A DNA stretch of 64,000 bases from Gemmatimonadota bacterium. GTDB lineage: Bacteria > Gemmatimonadota > Gemmatimonadetes > Palauibacterales > KS3-K002. Under the pieces are notes generated by a model. That model had not been told where the DNA came from and ran no database searches. It saw nothing but the letters and a program-made list of their open reading frames with translations. Below are positions 1-8,462 of the stretch, one piece after another (position 1 is the first letter of the stretch; each line of letters begins with the position of its first letter). The translations under genes and the position numbers were made by a program. The stretch spans positions 3,166,733 through 3,230,732 of the forward strand of contig CP070812.1 of the NCBI GenBank assembly GCA_020344015.1, given 5' to 3'.

Positions 1-158
1 AAGACCTCGCCGATCACGTACCAGGGTAGCCCCTTGCCGACCAGGTCGCCGAATCGTTTGGCCAGCTGGTTGAGCAGCATCAGGCCCGTGAGAACGCCGG
101 TCGCCGCGATGAAGGGCCCCATGTGCTCGCGAAGTATGTAGCGCCTCAGTATCTTCAT
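1..158 (-). CDS. LptF/LptG-type LPS export permease, N-terminal fragment
   Basis: The reverse strand encodes an open 52-codon start that runs off the left edge of the window. It begins MKILRRYILREH and continues into a hydrophobic stretch (FIAATGVLTGLMLLNQLAKRF). This is the usual opening of YjgP/YjgQ permeases: a short basic leader, then the first transmembrane helix. In the family, LptF and LptG form the inner-membrane channel that, with LptB, passes lipopolysaccharide to the LptC-LptA bridge. The gene diverges from the SprA-like gene with only 59 bases between the two starts. Too little is visible to separate LptF from LptG. No clear ribosome binding site lies upstream of the ATG. Confidence 0.8.
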   Translation of the reverse strand, partial: MKILRRYILREHMGPFIAATGVLTGLMLLNQLAKRFGDLVGKGLPWYVIGEV

Positions 159-217
159 TGTCTGTCGAGAACTCAGTGGAATCCGTCCCGAGCTAATACA
201 CCTAATACGGCCATAAG

Positions 218-3200
218 GTGCGCCTGAAGCTCGCTCTCTCCGGCGGCGTTTCTGTCATTCTGGCCTTGGGATGGCCCCCGGGGCAAGCCGGTGCTGGTCA
301 TGTTGCCGCCCCTGCACGCCCATCCGCCCAGGACACTGCCGTTCAGCCTCACCGCCCGGCGGGCCTAGCGATCGGGCTCAAGCCGCTGCCGCTCCCCTTT
401 CCCATCGATCTGGCCTCCCGGTTGCCCGATCCGGTGCAGCAGCGGCCGGAGCTGAGGTCGCGAGCCCGCAGCTTCGGGGCTGCTTGGGCGGGTGAGCTGG
501 CGGCAAAGTCGCAGGAGTGGGCAGCGGCGCTCTGGGTCCGCAGTCGCCCGCTGGCGGGCCCCACATCCCGGGTCGCCGAACGTCCCGGGCCGCCGGCTGA
601 CCCGGGGGCGCGGGCGGCGGAGGAGCCTGCGCCTCGCGAGGAGGCTGCCGCGCCACCCGTAGAAGTCGTGTCGCCGGAGGGGCAGGAGACGATCTCGGAC
701 GTGCTGGGTGAATACGCGGATCTGGGGTTCGAGGTCGAGGGGCGGGTCGAGCTGGGTGGCGGCTGGAACCGTTTTCGCCCATGCGATGTGACGATTCAGA
801 CGAACTGCAGCCCCAGCCTGATCCCGACGCTCAAGCCGGACATCCAGGTGGGTGCGCGTGTGGGAGGCACGATCTCGCAGCGCGTCAACGTGAGCGTCGA
901 CTACGACAACCGGCGCGAGTTCGACGCCGCCAACAACATCAACGTCTTCTATCAGGGTTTCGAGGACGAGATCCTGCAGAGGCTCGAGGTTGGCGACGTC
1001 AGCTTCCCACTGCCGCACAGTCGCTACCTGACTCGGGGCATCCCCGCCGGGAACTTCGGCGTCCGCGCGGCCGGCCAGATGGGCCCCGTCGACTTCCAGG
1101 CGGTTTGGGCTCAACAGCGAGGCGATCTTGGCAGCCGGGAGCTACAGGTCGGCGGCACAGGCCAGGGCTTCGAACAGAACGCGACGACGATCCTCGATGA
1201 CGCGGACTACGAGCGCGGAAGGTTCTTCTTCCTCTTCAGCCCGACGCGGCTCTTCGATTATCCTCACGTCGATATCCAACGGCTGCTCGCCAGCGATGCC
1301 GAGTCAAATGTGCGGCCAGCCTCGGTCGTCAAGCTCTACCGTTATGAGGTCCTTGGCGTGGATATCGGTGCGCAGATCCCCGAGGGTTTCATCACGGCGG
1401 TTGCGGTAGCCGACGATACGCTGGAGACGGACCTGGGGGTCGATACGGTCGTCGTCGATACGCTCACCGGACTGTTCCGGCCGCTCATCGAAGGTGAGGA
1501 CTACGCCCTCCACCAGAGCGGCCTGTGGCTCCAGCTGCGGAACACACTTCCTCCCCAGGAAGGGTTGGCGGTCACCTACATCAACGCCGACGGGGAGGAG
1601 GTGGGCACATTCGATGCCGAGCGGGCGTCGGATGCCCACAACGCCGATCCTGATAACAACCCACCGCCGGTCCTCGAGCTGATCAAGGGCGTAAACCACC
1701 GGCCGGGCACGGCTACTTGGCGGCGCGAGATGCATCACATTTATCGCGTATCGGTCAGCCCTGGGGTGGTGCTCTCGAGCGTGACGCTGGCGATCTCGCA
1801 GGGCGACCCCGAGGTGGGCAACACGTTTCGCTCGACGCCGAGCGGCACACAGCTCGAGTTCCTGAAGATTTTCGGACTCGACGATAATCCGACCGACAAC
1901 GTTCTGGACGCCTCGCGGGTCTACGACGTGGGCGAAACGGGCGGTGACGGGACGACGGGGCCGACCGGTACCTACATCGTGCCGCCCACCCTCGAACCCT
2001 TCCGGGCCCCGCCACCGTTGAGGGGCGTCAGCGATCCAGCGGGCGGCCTGCCGTTCCCGCTCGCAGCCGGCGATCAGAACAACGCGATCTACGACGAGGC
2101 CAACGATCAGATCCGCCTCGGCTCGAATCTCTACCTGCTGTCTGTCAACTACAGACAGAGGTTCGAGGGCTTCCTCTCCACTATATCGCTGGGCTTCGGC
2201 GGTGTTCGCGAAGGCAGCGAGCGCGTCCTCATAGATGACCGCGAGCTCACACGCGGCGAAGACTACATCATCGACTACGACATCGGGCAAATCGAGCTGC
2301 GAGATCCCGAGCGCTTGTTCCTCGACAACCCCGATGCCAGGCTTCGTGTGACCTTCGAGCAGAAGCCTTTGTTCCAACTGGCGCCGACTTCGGTCTTCGG
2401 GCTGCAAGCCCGCTATGAGCTCGGCGCCGCAGGTGAGCTCAACTTCATCGGCCTGTCGCAGTCCGAGAAGACGCTGCAGACGCGGCCCGAGCTAGGGCTC
2501 GAACCGAGTGCCGTACGATTGGGTGGCGTCTCTGCTCGATTGAACTTCAGGCCAGAGTGGCTGACCGGCTTGGCGAACGCACTACCCGGCGTGGATTCAG
2601 ATGCCCCCTCATCGATCGCGCTCGACGGCGAGCTCGCGCTGTCGCTGCCGAGCACCAACACACAGGGGGTTACTTACGTCGAGGACTTCGAAGGTGGGTC
2701 CGGCTTCGCCGTGTCCATGCTCTCGCGCGGCTGGAAGCTGGGCGCGGCGCCGGCGTCCAATGCGGGCGCAGAGACCGTCGCTCCGCAGATCTTCGACGAG
2801 AACAACGCGGCGGAGCTCGTTTGGCAGGACCAGTACACTGTGCAGACTGTCGAAGGTGAAGTGGTGTTCGGTGGCCTCTTCCCGCGGCAGGTCGACGATC
2901 AACTTCTTGTACAGGGGCAGACCAGACCCGAGCCGGTCCTCACTATGACGCTGAGGATGCCGGAGAACCGCAGGCTGGCGCCGAACCCCGACCCCGCACC
3001 CGGCCGCGCCTGGGCGTCGTTCACGAACGTGCTGGCTGCCAACGGCCAGAACTTCACCACCATCGAGTTCCTCGAGTTCTACGTCGCCGTGGATGATGAG
3101 CTCGTGGATTCGACGGATCTGATCATTGATTTGGGGACTGTCAGCGAGGATGCCTTCGCGATCGACTCGTTGGGTCTGCCCGCCGGGCTGGGCGAGCTAG

Positions 3201-6200
3201 ACCGCGAGGTAGATCCTCCTCAGATCTGGAGCAACGCCGACGACGTCGGACTCTGGGGCACCGGCTGCGAGGCCGAGCCCGGTACGCGCATCTATCGGCG
3301 CGGTGATGTCGCCGCCAACTGTACCCGTAACAACGGGCTCGAGGATTCCGAGGACCTCAACCAGAACAGCGTTCTGGACGGCGAAGAGAGGTTCTTCCGC
3401 TACACGCTCGAGATCGGCGACGCCACCAGCCCCTACTTCGTTCGCGAGGCGAGCGAGATCGACGGTGGCCGGTTTCGCCTCTATAGAATCCCGCTGCGCA
3501 GACCCGATCACAGCGAGCGATTCAGCGACGCCGACCTTCAGAACGTGCGTCACCTCCGCCTGACTGCGGTGTCCGATGCCGATAACAAGCTCATCCTGGC
3601 GCGCGTGCGATTCCTCGGCTCCCGCTGGCTAAAACGCGGCAGCAGCGGCGTGGTCGACGGTCTGACCGACACGACCACCGTCGCAGTCCTCGAAACCCCG
3701 GTCGAAGTAGGCCCGATCAGCACGCTCGACGCCCGCTACCAACCGCCTCCGGGTGTCACCGATCAGGTGGCCAACCAAACCGATCAGTTTGGGTTCGGCG
3801 GCGTCACGATCAACGAACAGTCGCTGAGTGTCCGGTTCACCGACCTCGGCCCGGAGCAGCGGGCGGAGGTCTACCTGCAGTACCTACAGACACCCCGCAA
3901 CTTTCTCTCCTACCGCGGACTGCGGGTCTGGGCTCTCGGCATCGACGGCCCCTGGGGCATCGGCGGCGCGCCGCTGCGCTTTTTCGTGAAGCTCGGCGAG
4001 GATATCGGCAACTACTACTTGTACCAGACCGAGCTCAGGGAGGTACCGCCGGGCGCGGAAGGCGAGGGGTTGCGGCGCGCCTGGCAGCCGGAGCTGACGG
4101 TCGACCTCGACCGCTTCATCGCGCTGCGCGCTCGGGCTGAGGACATCATGCTGAGACGAGGCGGACTGCCTGGTGACAGCACGCTGAAGATCTGGGACGT
4201 GGATGTCTTCCCAGACGGGGACAGCACGTACGCGATCGTTATCGGCCAGCGCTCGCGTGCGCCCAATCTGGCGGCGATCCGCCAGATCTCACTGGGCGCT
4301 CACAACGCGAGCCTCGACCCGTTCATCTCCGGTGAGATCTGGATAGACGATCTGCGTCTCGATCTTCCGGTGGACGATGCGGGGTTGGTCGGACGGATAG
4401 ACATGGACGTCCGGGCGTCCGACGTTCTCGGCTTCAACTTCTCGTACTCCAGCGAGAACCCGTATTTCCGGCAACTGGCGCAGGATCCTAGCTTCCGGTC
4501 CGCCGGCGAATACTCCGTTGGCGGCCGGCTCGAGTTCGGGCGTATGCTCCCGGATTCGTGGAGTCTCAACATGCCCCTCAACGTTACGTATCTGAAGTCG
4601 GCTACCAAACCTCTACTTCTGCCGCGCACCGACATAGCGGCGGAGCAATTGCCGGGTCTGCGCGCGCCCGAGAGTCGCAACTTCCGAATGGATCTCACGC
4701 TGAGCAAGCGTCCTTCAGCGGTCGCGCCAGGGGCCGGCTGGTTTGTCGACAATTCGTCGGTGAGACTCACTTACGACAAGCGCTCCGGTCGGACGTCGCG
4801 CTCGGAGACCGAGTCCGCGGGTTTCACGGCGAGTTACGGCTTCCGCGACCAAGTCGGTGAGATATCGATTCCGTTTTTCCCGGGCCCGCTGGAGTATCTC
4901 GTCTTCTTCCTCCCCGAGTCGGTGCGGCAATCGCGCTTGCGTCTCACACCGACTTCGCTACAGCTCGGCGCGACGTACATCGATAGCGAAGCACAAACGC
5001 AGCGGTTCGAGGAGATCGTAGGGCTGCCCGCCGACACGGGCGTGGTGCCGGTCCTCACGTTCGACAAGCGCTTGCAGACGGTAACGACGCTCAATTTGGA
5101 GCCGGTCTCCGATCTAACCGGCCGTTTCTTCTTCACCCAGGGCCGCGATCTGGTACCGACCGAGAAGGTCGTGCAGGGGAGTCGTGGTCAGGAGCTCATC
5201 AATGCCGAGCGTGCAAGCGTTCTCGGGGTCGACCTCGGTTGGGTCGTCGCACGCAGCCTTGATGTGAACTGGACCTACCGGCCGGGTATAGCGCCCTGGC
5301 TGACGCCGCAGTTCGCCTTCGATACCCGCTTCGATCTCAATACCGGGCCATCGTTCGTCGGTGACCAGGAGGGTGATACGGTCCTGACCCGCGATTTCGG
5401 TAGTTCGCGGAGCCTGCGGCTCTCGGCTGGGTTCAACACGTCGGCCTTCTTAAGCTCAGTCGCCGGTCAGGAGCGCTCCGGCATCGTGGGAGCGGTACTC
5501 GAGTTGACGGACCGAATCGATCTTTTCTCGGTGACCTGGGTCAAGACCCTAGGCTCGAGCTTCCGGCGCCGCGCGGTCAGTCCTTCCTTGGGCTACCAGC
5601 TAGGTTTTGGAGGGCTCGATGATTTCCGGATCCAGCGAGGGGACACGGCCAGCCGCGTCGCGGACACGGAGACGCTTGCACTCAGTACCGGCTTCCGGCT
5701 TCCGCTGGGAGCCGGCTTGAACGTCGACTACTCGACCAGCGACCTGTTTTCGTGGTCGCCGCGCACCCAGATGCGGACCCGGCGGACGACCTGGCCGAAC
5801 CTGAGCCTCAGTTGGAACCGGCTGCCGATTCCGGGCTTTTTGCAGGGTTTGGTGGCCGGGCTCGGCCTCCGTGCCGGCTACACGGTCCGCGACAATCGGA
5901 ACGTGATCGTCGATGCGAACCAGGATCGCGGCAGCGAGATCCGGACGATCCCCTTCAGCGTCGACCTCGTTTTGACGACCCAGTGGTCCATCAGCTATAG
6001 CGTGACCTTTACCGAGGAGGAGCGCTTCGACCCGACCGGTGTGACCTTCAGGGATCAGACGGGGCACACCCTCCAACTCACCGGCCAGTTGCAGCCGCTG
6101 AGCACGGCTGGGCGCCTTCGCAACCCGCTCCGCTTCTCGCTTCGCTTCTCGCAGAACGACCAGAACCAGTGCCGGCGCCTGCAGTCCGCCTTCCTGGCCC

Positions 6201-6424
6201 TGCCGCCAGTGCCCGACCCGGACCTGCCGCCCTGCGAGGCGTTCACCGACCTGGTCATCCGCGATTTGGGGTTGACCGTCAACACCGATGTCACGCCGTT
6301 CGTGGTCGGACTTCAGGCATTCTGGCGCGACACTCAGAGCGAGCTTGGCCAGCGGCCCGGATCGACGCAGCTTGAGATATCGCTATTCGGACAGTTCCTC
6401 TTCGAGACAGGAGAGATCCGTTGA
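218..6424 (+). CDS. sprA: SprA-like giant outer-membrane protein (type IX secretion translocon family)
   Basis: This 2068-residue secreted protein has a plausible signal peptide (residues 1 to about 26), an Ala/Pro-rich linker to about 150, then long alternating beta-strand sequence to the C-terminus. The segment at about 225-370 (NVSVDYDNRREFDAANN, then a GDVSFPLP-type turn, then a DYERGRFFFLF-type motif) matches the N-terminal SprA domain pattern of Bacteroidota, where SprA/Sov forms the very large beta-barrel conduit of the type IX secretion system. Bacteroidota SprA is usually about 2400 residues, so this is somewhat shorter. The start is GTG; an in-frame TAA lies five codons upstream at 203-205. 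The stop overlaps the TTG start of the next gene. No other T9SS gene is in the window, so the family call is firmer than the function call. Confidence 0.8.
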   Translation: MRLKLALSGGVSVILALGWPPGQAGAGHVAAPARPSAQDTAVQPHRPAGLAIGLKPLPLPFPIDLASRLPDPVQQRPELRSRARSFGAAWAGELAAKSQEWAAALWVRSRPLAGPTSRVAERPGPPADPGARAAEEPAPREEAAAPPVEVVSPEGQETISDVLGEYADLGFEVEGRVELGGGWNRFRPCDVTIQTNCSPSLIPTLKPDIQVGARVGGTISQRVNVSVDYDNRREFDAANNINVFYQGFEDEILQRLEVGDVSFPLPHSRYLTRGIPAGNFGVRAAGQMGPVDFQAVWAQQRGDLGSRELQVGGTGQGFEQNATTILDDADYERGRFFFLFSPTRLFDYPHVDIQRLLASDAESNVRPASVVKLYRYEVLGVDIGAQIPEGFITAVAVADDTLETDLGVDTVVVDTLTGLFRPLIEGEDYALHQSGLWLQLRNTLPPQEGLAVTYINADGEEVGTFDAERASDAHNADPDNNPPPVLELIKGVNHRPGTATWRREMHHIYRVSVSPGVVLSSVTLAISQGDPEVGNTFRSTPSGTQLEFLKIFGLDDNPTDNVLDASRVYDVGETGGDGTTGPTGTYIVPPTLEPFRAPPPLRGVSDPAGGLPFPLAAGDQNNAIYDEANDQIRLGSNLYLLSVNYRQRFEGFLSTISLGFGGVREGSERVLIDDRELTRGEDYIIDYDIGQIELRDPERLFLDNPDARLRVTFEQKPLFQLAPTSVFGLQARYELGAAGELNFIGLSQSEKTLQTRPELGLEPSAVRLGGVSARLNFRPEWLTGLANALPGVDSDAPSSIALDGELALSLPSTNTQGVTYVEDFEGGSGFAVSMLSRGWKLGAAPASNAGAETVAPQIFDENNAAELVWQDQYTVQTVEGEVVFGGLFPRQVDDQLLVQGQTRPEPVLTMTLRMPENRRLAPNPDPAPGRAWASFTNVLAANGQNFTTIEFLEFYVAVDDELVDSTDLIIDLGTVSEDAFAIDSLGLPAGLGELDREVDPPQIWSNADDVGLWGTGCEAEPGTRIYRRGDVAANCTRNNGLEDSEDLNQNSVLDGEERFFRYTLEIGDATSPYFVREASEIDGGRFRLYRIPLRRPDHSERFSDADLQNVRHLRLTAVSDADNKLILARVRFLGSRWLKRGSSGVVDGLTDTTTVAVLETPVEVGPISTLDARYQPPPGVTDQVANQTDQFGFGGVTINEQSLSVRFTDLGPEQRAEVYLQYLQTPRNFLSYRGLRVWALGIDGPWGIGGAPLRFFVKLGEDIGNYYLYQTELREVPPGAEGEGLRRAWQPELTVDLDRFIALRARAEDIMLRRGGLPGDSTLKIWDVDVFPDGDSTYAIVIGQRSRAPNLAAIRQISLGAHNASLDPFISGEIWIDDLRLDLPVDDAGLVGRIDMDVRASDVLGFNFSYSSENPYFRQLAQDPSFRSAGEYSVGGRLEFGRMLPDSWSLNMPLNVTYLKSATKPLLLPRTDIAAEQLPGLRAPESRNFRMDLTLSKRPSAVAPGAGWFVDNSSVRLTYDKRSGRTSRSETESAGFTASYGFRDQVGEISIPFFPGPLEYLVFFLPESVRQSRLRLTPTSLQLGATYIDSEAQTQRFEEIVGLPADTGVVPVLTFDKRLQTVTTLNLEPVSDLTGRFFFTQGRDLVPTEKVVQGSRGQELINAERASVLGVDLGWVVARSLDVNWTYRPGIAPWLTPQFAFDTRFDLNTGPSFVGDQEGDTVLTRDFGSSRSLRLSAGFNTSAFLSSVAGQERSGIVGAVLELTDRIDLFSVTWVKTLGSSFRRRAVSPSLGYQLGFGGLDDFRIQRGDTASRVADTETLALSTGFRLPLGAGLNVDYSTSDLFSWSPRTQMRTRRTTWPNLSLSWNRLPIPGFLQGLVAGLGLRAGYTVRDNRNVIVDANQDRGSEIRTIPFSVDLVLTTQWSISYSVTFTEEERFDPTGVTFRDQTGHTLQLTGQLQPLSTAGRLRNPLRFSLRFSQNDQNQCRRLQSAFLALPPVPDPDLPPCEAFTDLVIRDLGLTVNTDVTPFVVGLQAFWRDTQSELGQRPGSTQLEISLFGQFLFETGEIR

Positions 6425-7386
6425 ACAGTGTGGCTAGACCCGCATTCTCGCTGGCGCTGCTGACTGCCGCCGCGCTCGCCGTCGTCGCCTGCGGCCGCGC
6501 CGACGGTGAGGCAAACGCCGACGCCGCCCAGCCGGCCCTCACCTCGTATCCGCGCTTCGACGGCTCGGCCGCCTACCAGCTGGTGCGGCGCCAGGTCCGC
6601 TTCGGCCCGCGCATCCCAGGTAGCGAGGGCCATCGCGCGATGGCCGCGTGGGTCCGGGAGCACCTGGCGGAGCGGGCTGATACGTTGATCTTGCAGCGCT
6701 TCGACCACGTCACGACCGCTGGCGACACTCTACCGCTGGTCAATTTCCTGGCCCGCTTCCGGCCCGACGCTGCTCCCTCGCTCCTGTTGCTCGCTCACTG
6801 GGACACCCGTCCTGTCTCCGACCAGGCCCGCAACCTGCTGGACCGCGAAAAGCCGGTCCCCGGCGCGAACGACGGAGCGTCGGGGACAGCGATCCTCTTG
6901 GAGCTGGCGTCGATGATGCGCGATTCGCCTCCGCCGCGCGGTGTCGATCTGCTGCTGGTGGACGGCGAGGACTACGGCGACTTCACCGCGGACCGCGACG
7001 TGTTTCTCGGTTCCCGCTACTTCGCCGGCAACCTGCCCGAGGGGCTCGAGCCCGAGTTCGGTGTGCTGCTGGACATGGTGGGCGACCGGGATCTCGATCT
7101 GTACGTGGAGGGCTACTCGAACAGCTACGCACCCGAGATCGTCGACCGGGTCTGGAATATCGCCCACAACATGGGGTTCGGCGACGTCTTCCACCGGTCG
7201 GTCGGTACCTCCGTACGTGACGACCATATACCCCTCAATGAAGTGGGAATTCCCACCATCAATGTTATCGATTTCTACGACTACCCCTATTGGCACACGC
7301 CGGATGACACACCCGACAAGGTGTCGGCCTCGAGCCTCGAGGTCGTCGGCGCTGTGATGACGCGGCTCATCTATCGCGGGCGCTGA
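6421..7386 (+). CDS. M28-fold lipoprotein, probable glutaminyl-peptide cyclotransferase
   Basis: This 321-residue lipoprotein has a lipobox VVAC with the modified Cys at 24. The rest is an M28 zinc-hydrolase fold. Putative single-zinc ligands are D151 (GANDGAS), E183 (DGEDYG) and H292 (YWHTPDD). D218 (LLDMVGD) and the DDHIP motif at 267-271 match glutaminyl cyclase active-site positions better than aminopeptidase ones, because glutaminyl cyclases use one zinc ion and carry a DDH element. It would convert N-terminal Gln of exported proteins to pyroglutamate on the periplasmic side; M28 aminopeptidase is the alternative. The TTG start overlaps the sprA stop and is preceded by GGAGAG at good spacing, so the two genes are translationally coupled. 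Confidence 0.75.
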   Translation: MNSVARPAFSLALLTAAALAVVACGRADGEANADAAQPALTSYPRFDGSAAYQLVRRQVRFGPRIPGSEGHRAMAAWVREHLAERADTLILQRFDHVTTAGDTLPLVNFLARFRPDAAPSLLLLAHWDTRPVSDQARNLLDREKPVPGANDGASGTAILLELASMMRDSPPPRGVDLLLVDGEDYGDFTADRDVFLGSRYFAGNLPEGLEPEFGVLLDMVGDRDLDLYVEGYSNSYAPEIVDRVWNIAHNMGFGDVFHRSVGTSVRDDHIPLNEVGIPTINVIDFYDYPYWHTPDDTPDKVSASSLEVVGAVMTRLIYRGR

Positions 7387-7705
7387 GCCCTCACTCATGT
7401 CGCGTGGTGGTCGGGTACGGCCTGAGTCCCTCGCTTCATTGTCGCGCGGCTTCAGGCTGGGAACCGGACCGGGCAGCGGCGCGCCAAATGTCCGCTCCGG
7501 ACCTCAGGCCGCAACCTCCCTATCGCGGTACAGGGGCGGAATTTCAAACGCTGCAGCGCCCCTCGGGTTGACAATCCGTTGACCCGTTCTCTCCACGTTA
7601 AGGGGCATCGTGAGAACGGCCGGTTCCATTCTCAATTTAGATGCTCTGATGCTCGAGTAGTCGATTAGTCATGGATTCCCGAATTCCCATCTTTGAAGGA
7701 TCTGC
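7387..7705. other. 319-nt intergenic region with a repeat at its right end
   Basis: No convincing gene was found. The region holds two TTGAC(A/C) boxes at about 7569 and 7580 without well-placed -10 partners. Its last 55 bases hold a copy of the dispersed GAATTCCC repeat, followed at once by the GAAGGA ribosome binding site of the ComEA-like gene. Confidence 0.5.
7652..7690. repeat. Dispersed GAATTCCC-type repeat, copy 1
   Basis: This 39-nt copy reads CTCGAGTAGTCGATTAGTCA followed by GGATTCCCGAATTCCCAT with one or two bases between. It aligns, with small indels, to the right arm of the element at 33985-34104: same order of CTCGAGTA, TTAGTCA and TCCCGAATTCCCAT blocks. It ends about 5 nt before the ribosome binding site of the next gene. 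Only the right-arm half is present. Confidence 0.6.
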
Positions 7706-8374
7706 GTGACCCTCACCGAGAGCGAAACCAGGGCACTGCTCGCTAGCTCGGTGCTCGTCCTCTTGGCGGCCGTGGGCCGCGTGCTGTTGGCGCCCTCTGA
7801 TCCCGGCGTGGCCGACCGCGGCCTGGCGATCATGAGTGAAGTGGACGCTGCGCTGGCGGTAGCGGAATCGATCCGCGCCGAAGAGGAGCGCCGGCGTCGC
7901 CCGCTGGCGGAGGGCGAACGAATCGACGTCAACACGGCCAGCGAGATCGACCTCGACCGACTGCCCGGCGTCGGTCCGACCCTGGCGCAGGCGATCCTGG
8001 ACCACCGTCAGAGGGAGGGGCCATATTGGGATCTGGGTGAGTTGGAACGGGTGCCGGGGCTGGGGAGTAGTACGGTAAGACGCCTGGCTCCGTACACCAC
8101 CCTGTCGGCGGCGGCGGGCGGCGGCGCGCCAGGCGGCGAGGCAGGCAGGTCGGGGCCCGCCGGCCCGCCGGGAGCGGCGGTGGTCGACCTTAACCGCGCC
8201 TCGGTTAAGGAGTTGCAGGCTCTGCCGGGCATCGGCCCGGCCCGCGCCAGCGCCATCGTGCGGTGGCGTGGAGAGCACGGCTCCTTTGAGACGGTCGACG
8301 ATCTGCTGGAGGTGCCGGGGATCGGACCGGCGACGCTGGAGCGGCTGCGCGCCCTGGTCGTCGTTGGACCTTGA
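7706..8374 (+). CDS. ComEA-like membrane-anchored DNA-binding protein with two HhH units
   Basis: The protein has 222 residues. A transmembrane anchor lies near the N-terminus (about residues 9-29), followed by a charged segment and two ComEA-type helix-hairpin-helix regions (about 72-130 and 155-215). Each region starts with the DVNTAS / DLNRAS signature and holds LPGVGP or LPGIGP plus VPGLG or VPGIGP hairpins. ComEA proteins bind double-stranded DNA in the periplasm during transformation and work with a type IV pilus; the pilus ATPase genes start 89 nt downstream. ComEA usually has one such region, so the duplication is notable. The GTG start is supported by GAAGGA five bases upstream. Role in uptake is inferred from family and context. 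Confidence 0.85.
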   Translation: MTLTESETRALLASSVLVLLAAVGRVLLAPSDPGVADRGLAIMSEVDAALAVAESIRAEEERRRRPLAEGERIDVNTASEIDLDRLPGVGPTLAQAILDHRQREGPYWDLGELERVPGLGSSTVRRLAPYTTLSAAAGGGAPGGEAGRSGPAGPPGAAVVDLNRASVKELQALPGIGPARASAIVRWRGEHGSFETVDDLLEVPGIGPATLERLRALVVVGP

Positions 8375-8462
8375 CACTTCCCGTAACTTCTAGCAGCTTT
8401 GTAACTTGCTGTTATCTCCCCCCGCCACGGGTTAATGCTTCGTAGTCAAGATTCCGATCAAC

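Noticed and set aside
365-1114. Long reverse-strand open frame opposite sprA (249 residues)
   Set aside because: It lies wholly antisense to a well-supported gene, has no family motif and is Arg/Pro/Val-skewed as expected from GC-rich shadow frames.
1304-2407. Reverse-strand open frame of 367 residues opposite sprA
   Set aside because: It shows no domain, signal or ribosome binding site, and the forward frame has clear SprA sequence throughout.
7397-7582. Small forward open frame after the glutaminyl cyclase-like gene
   Set aside because: The 61 residues have no motif or ribosome binding site, and their composition is typical of a chance frame.
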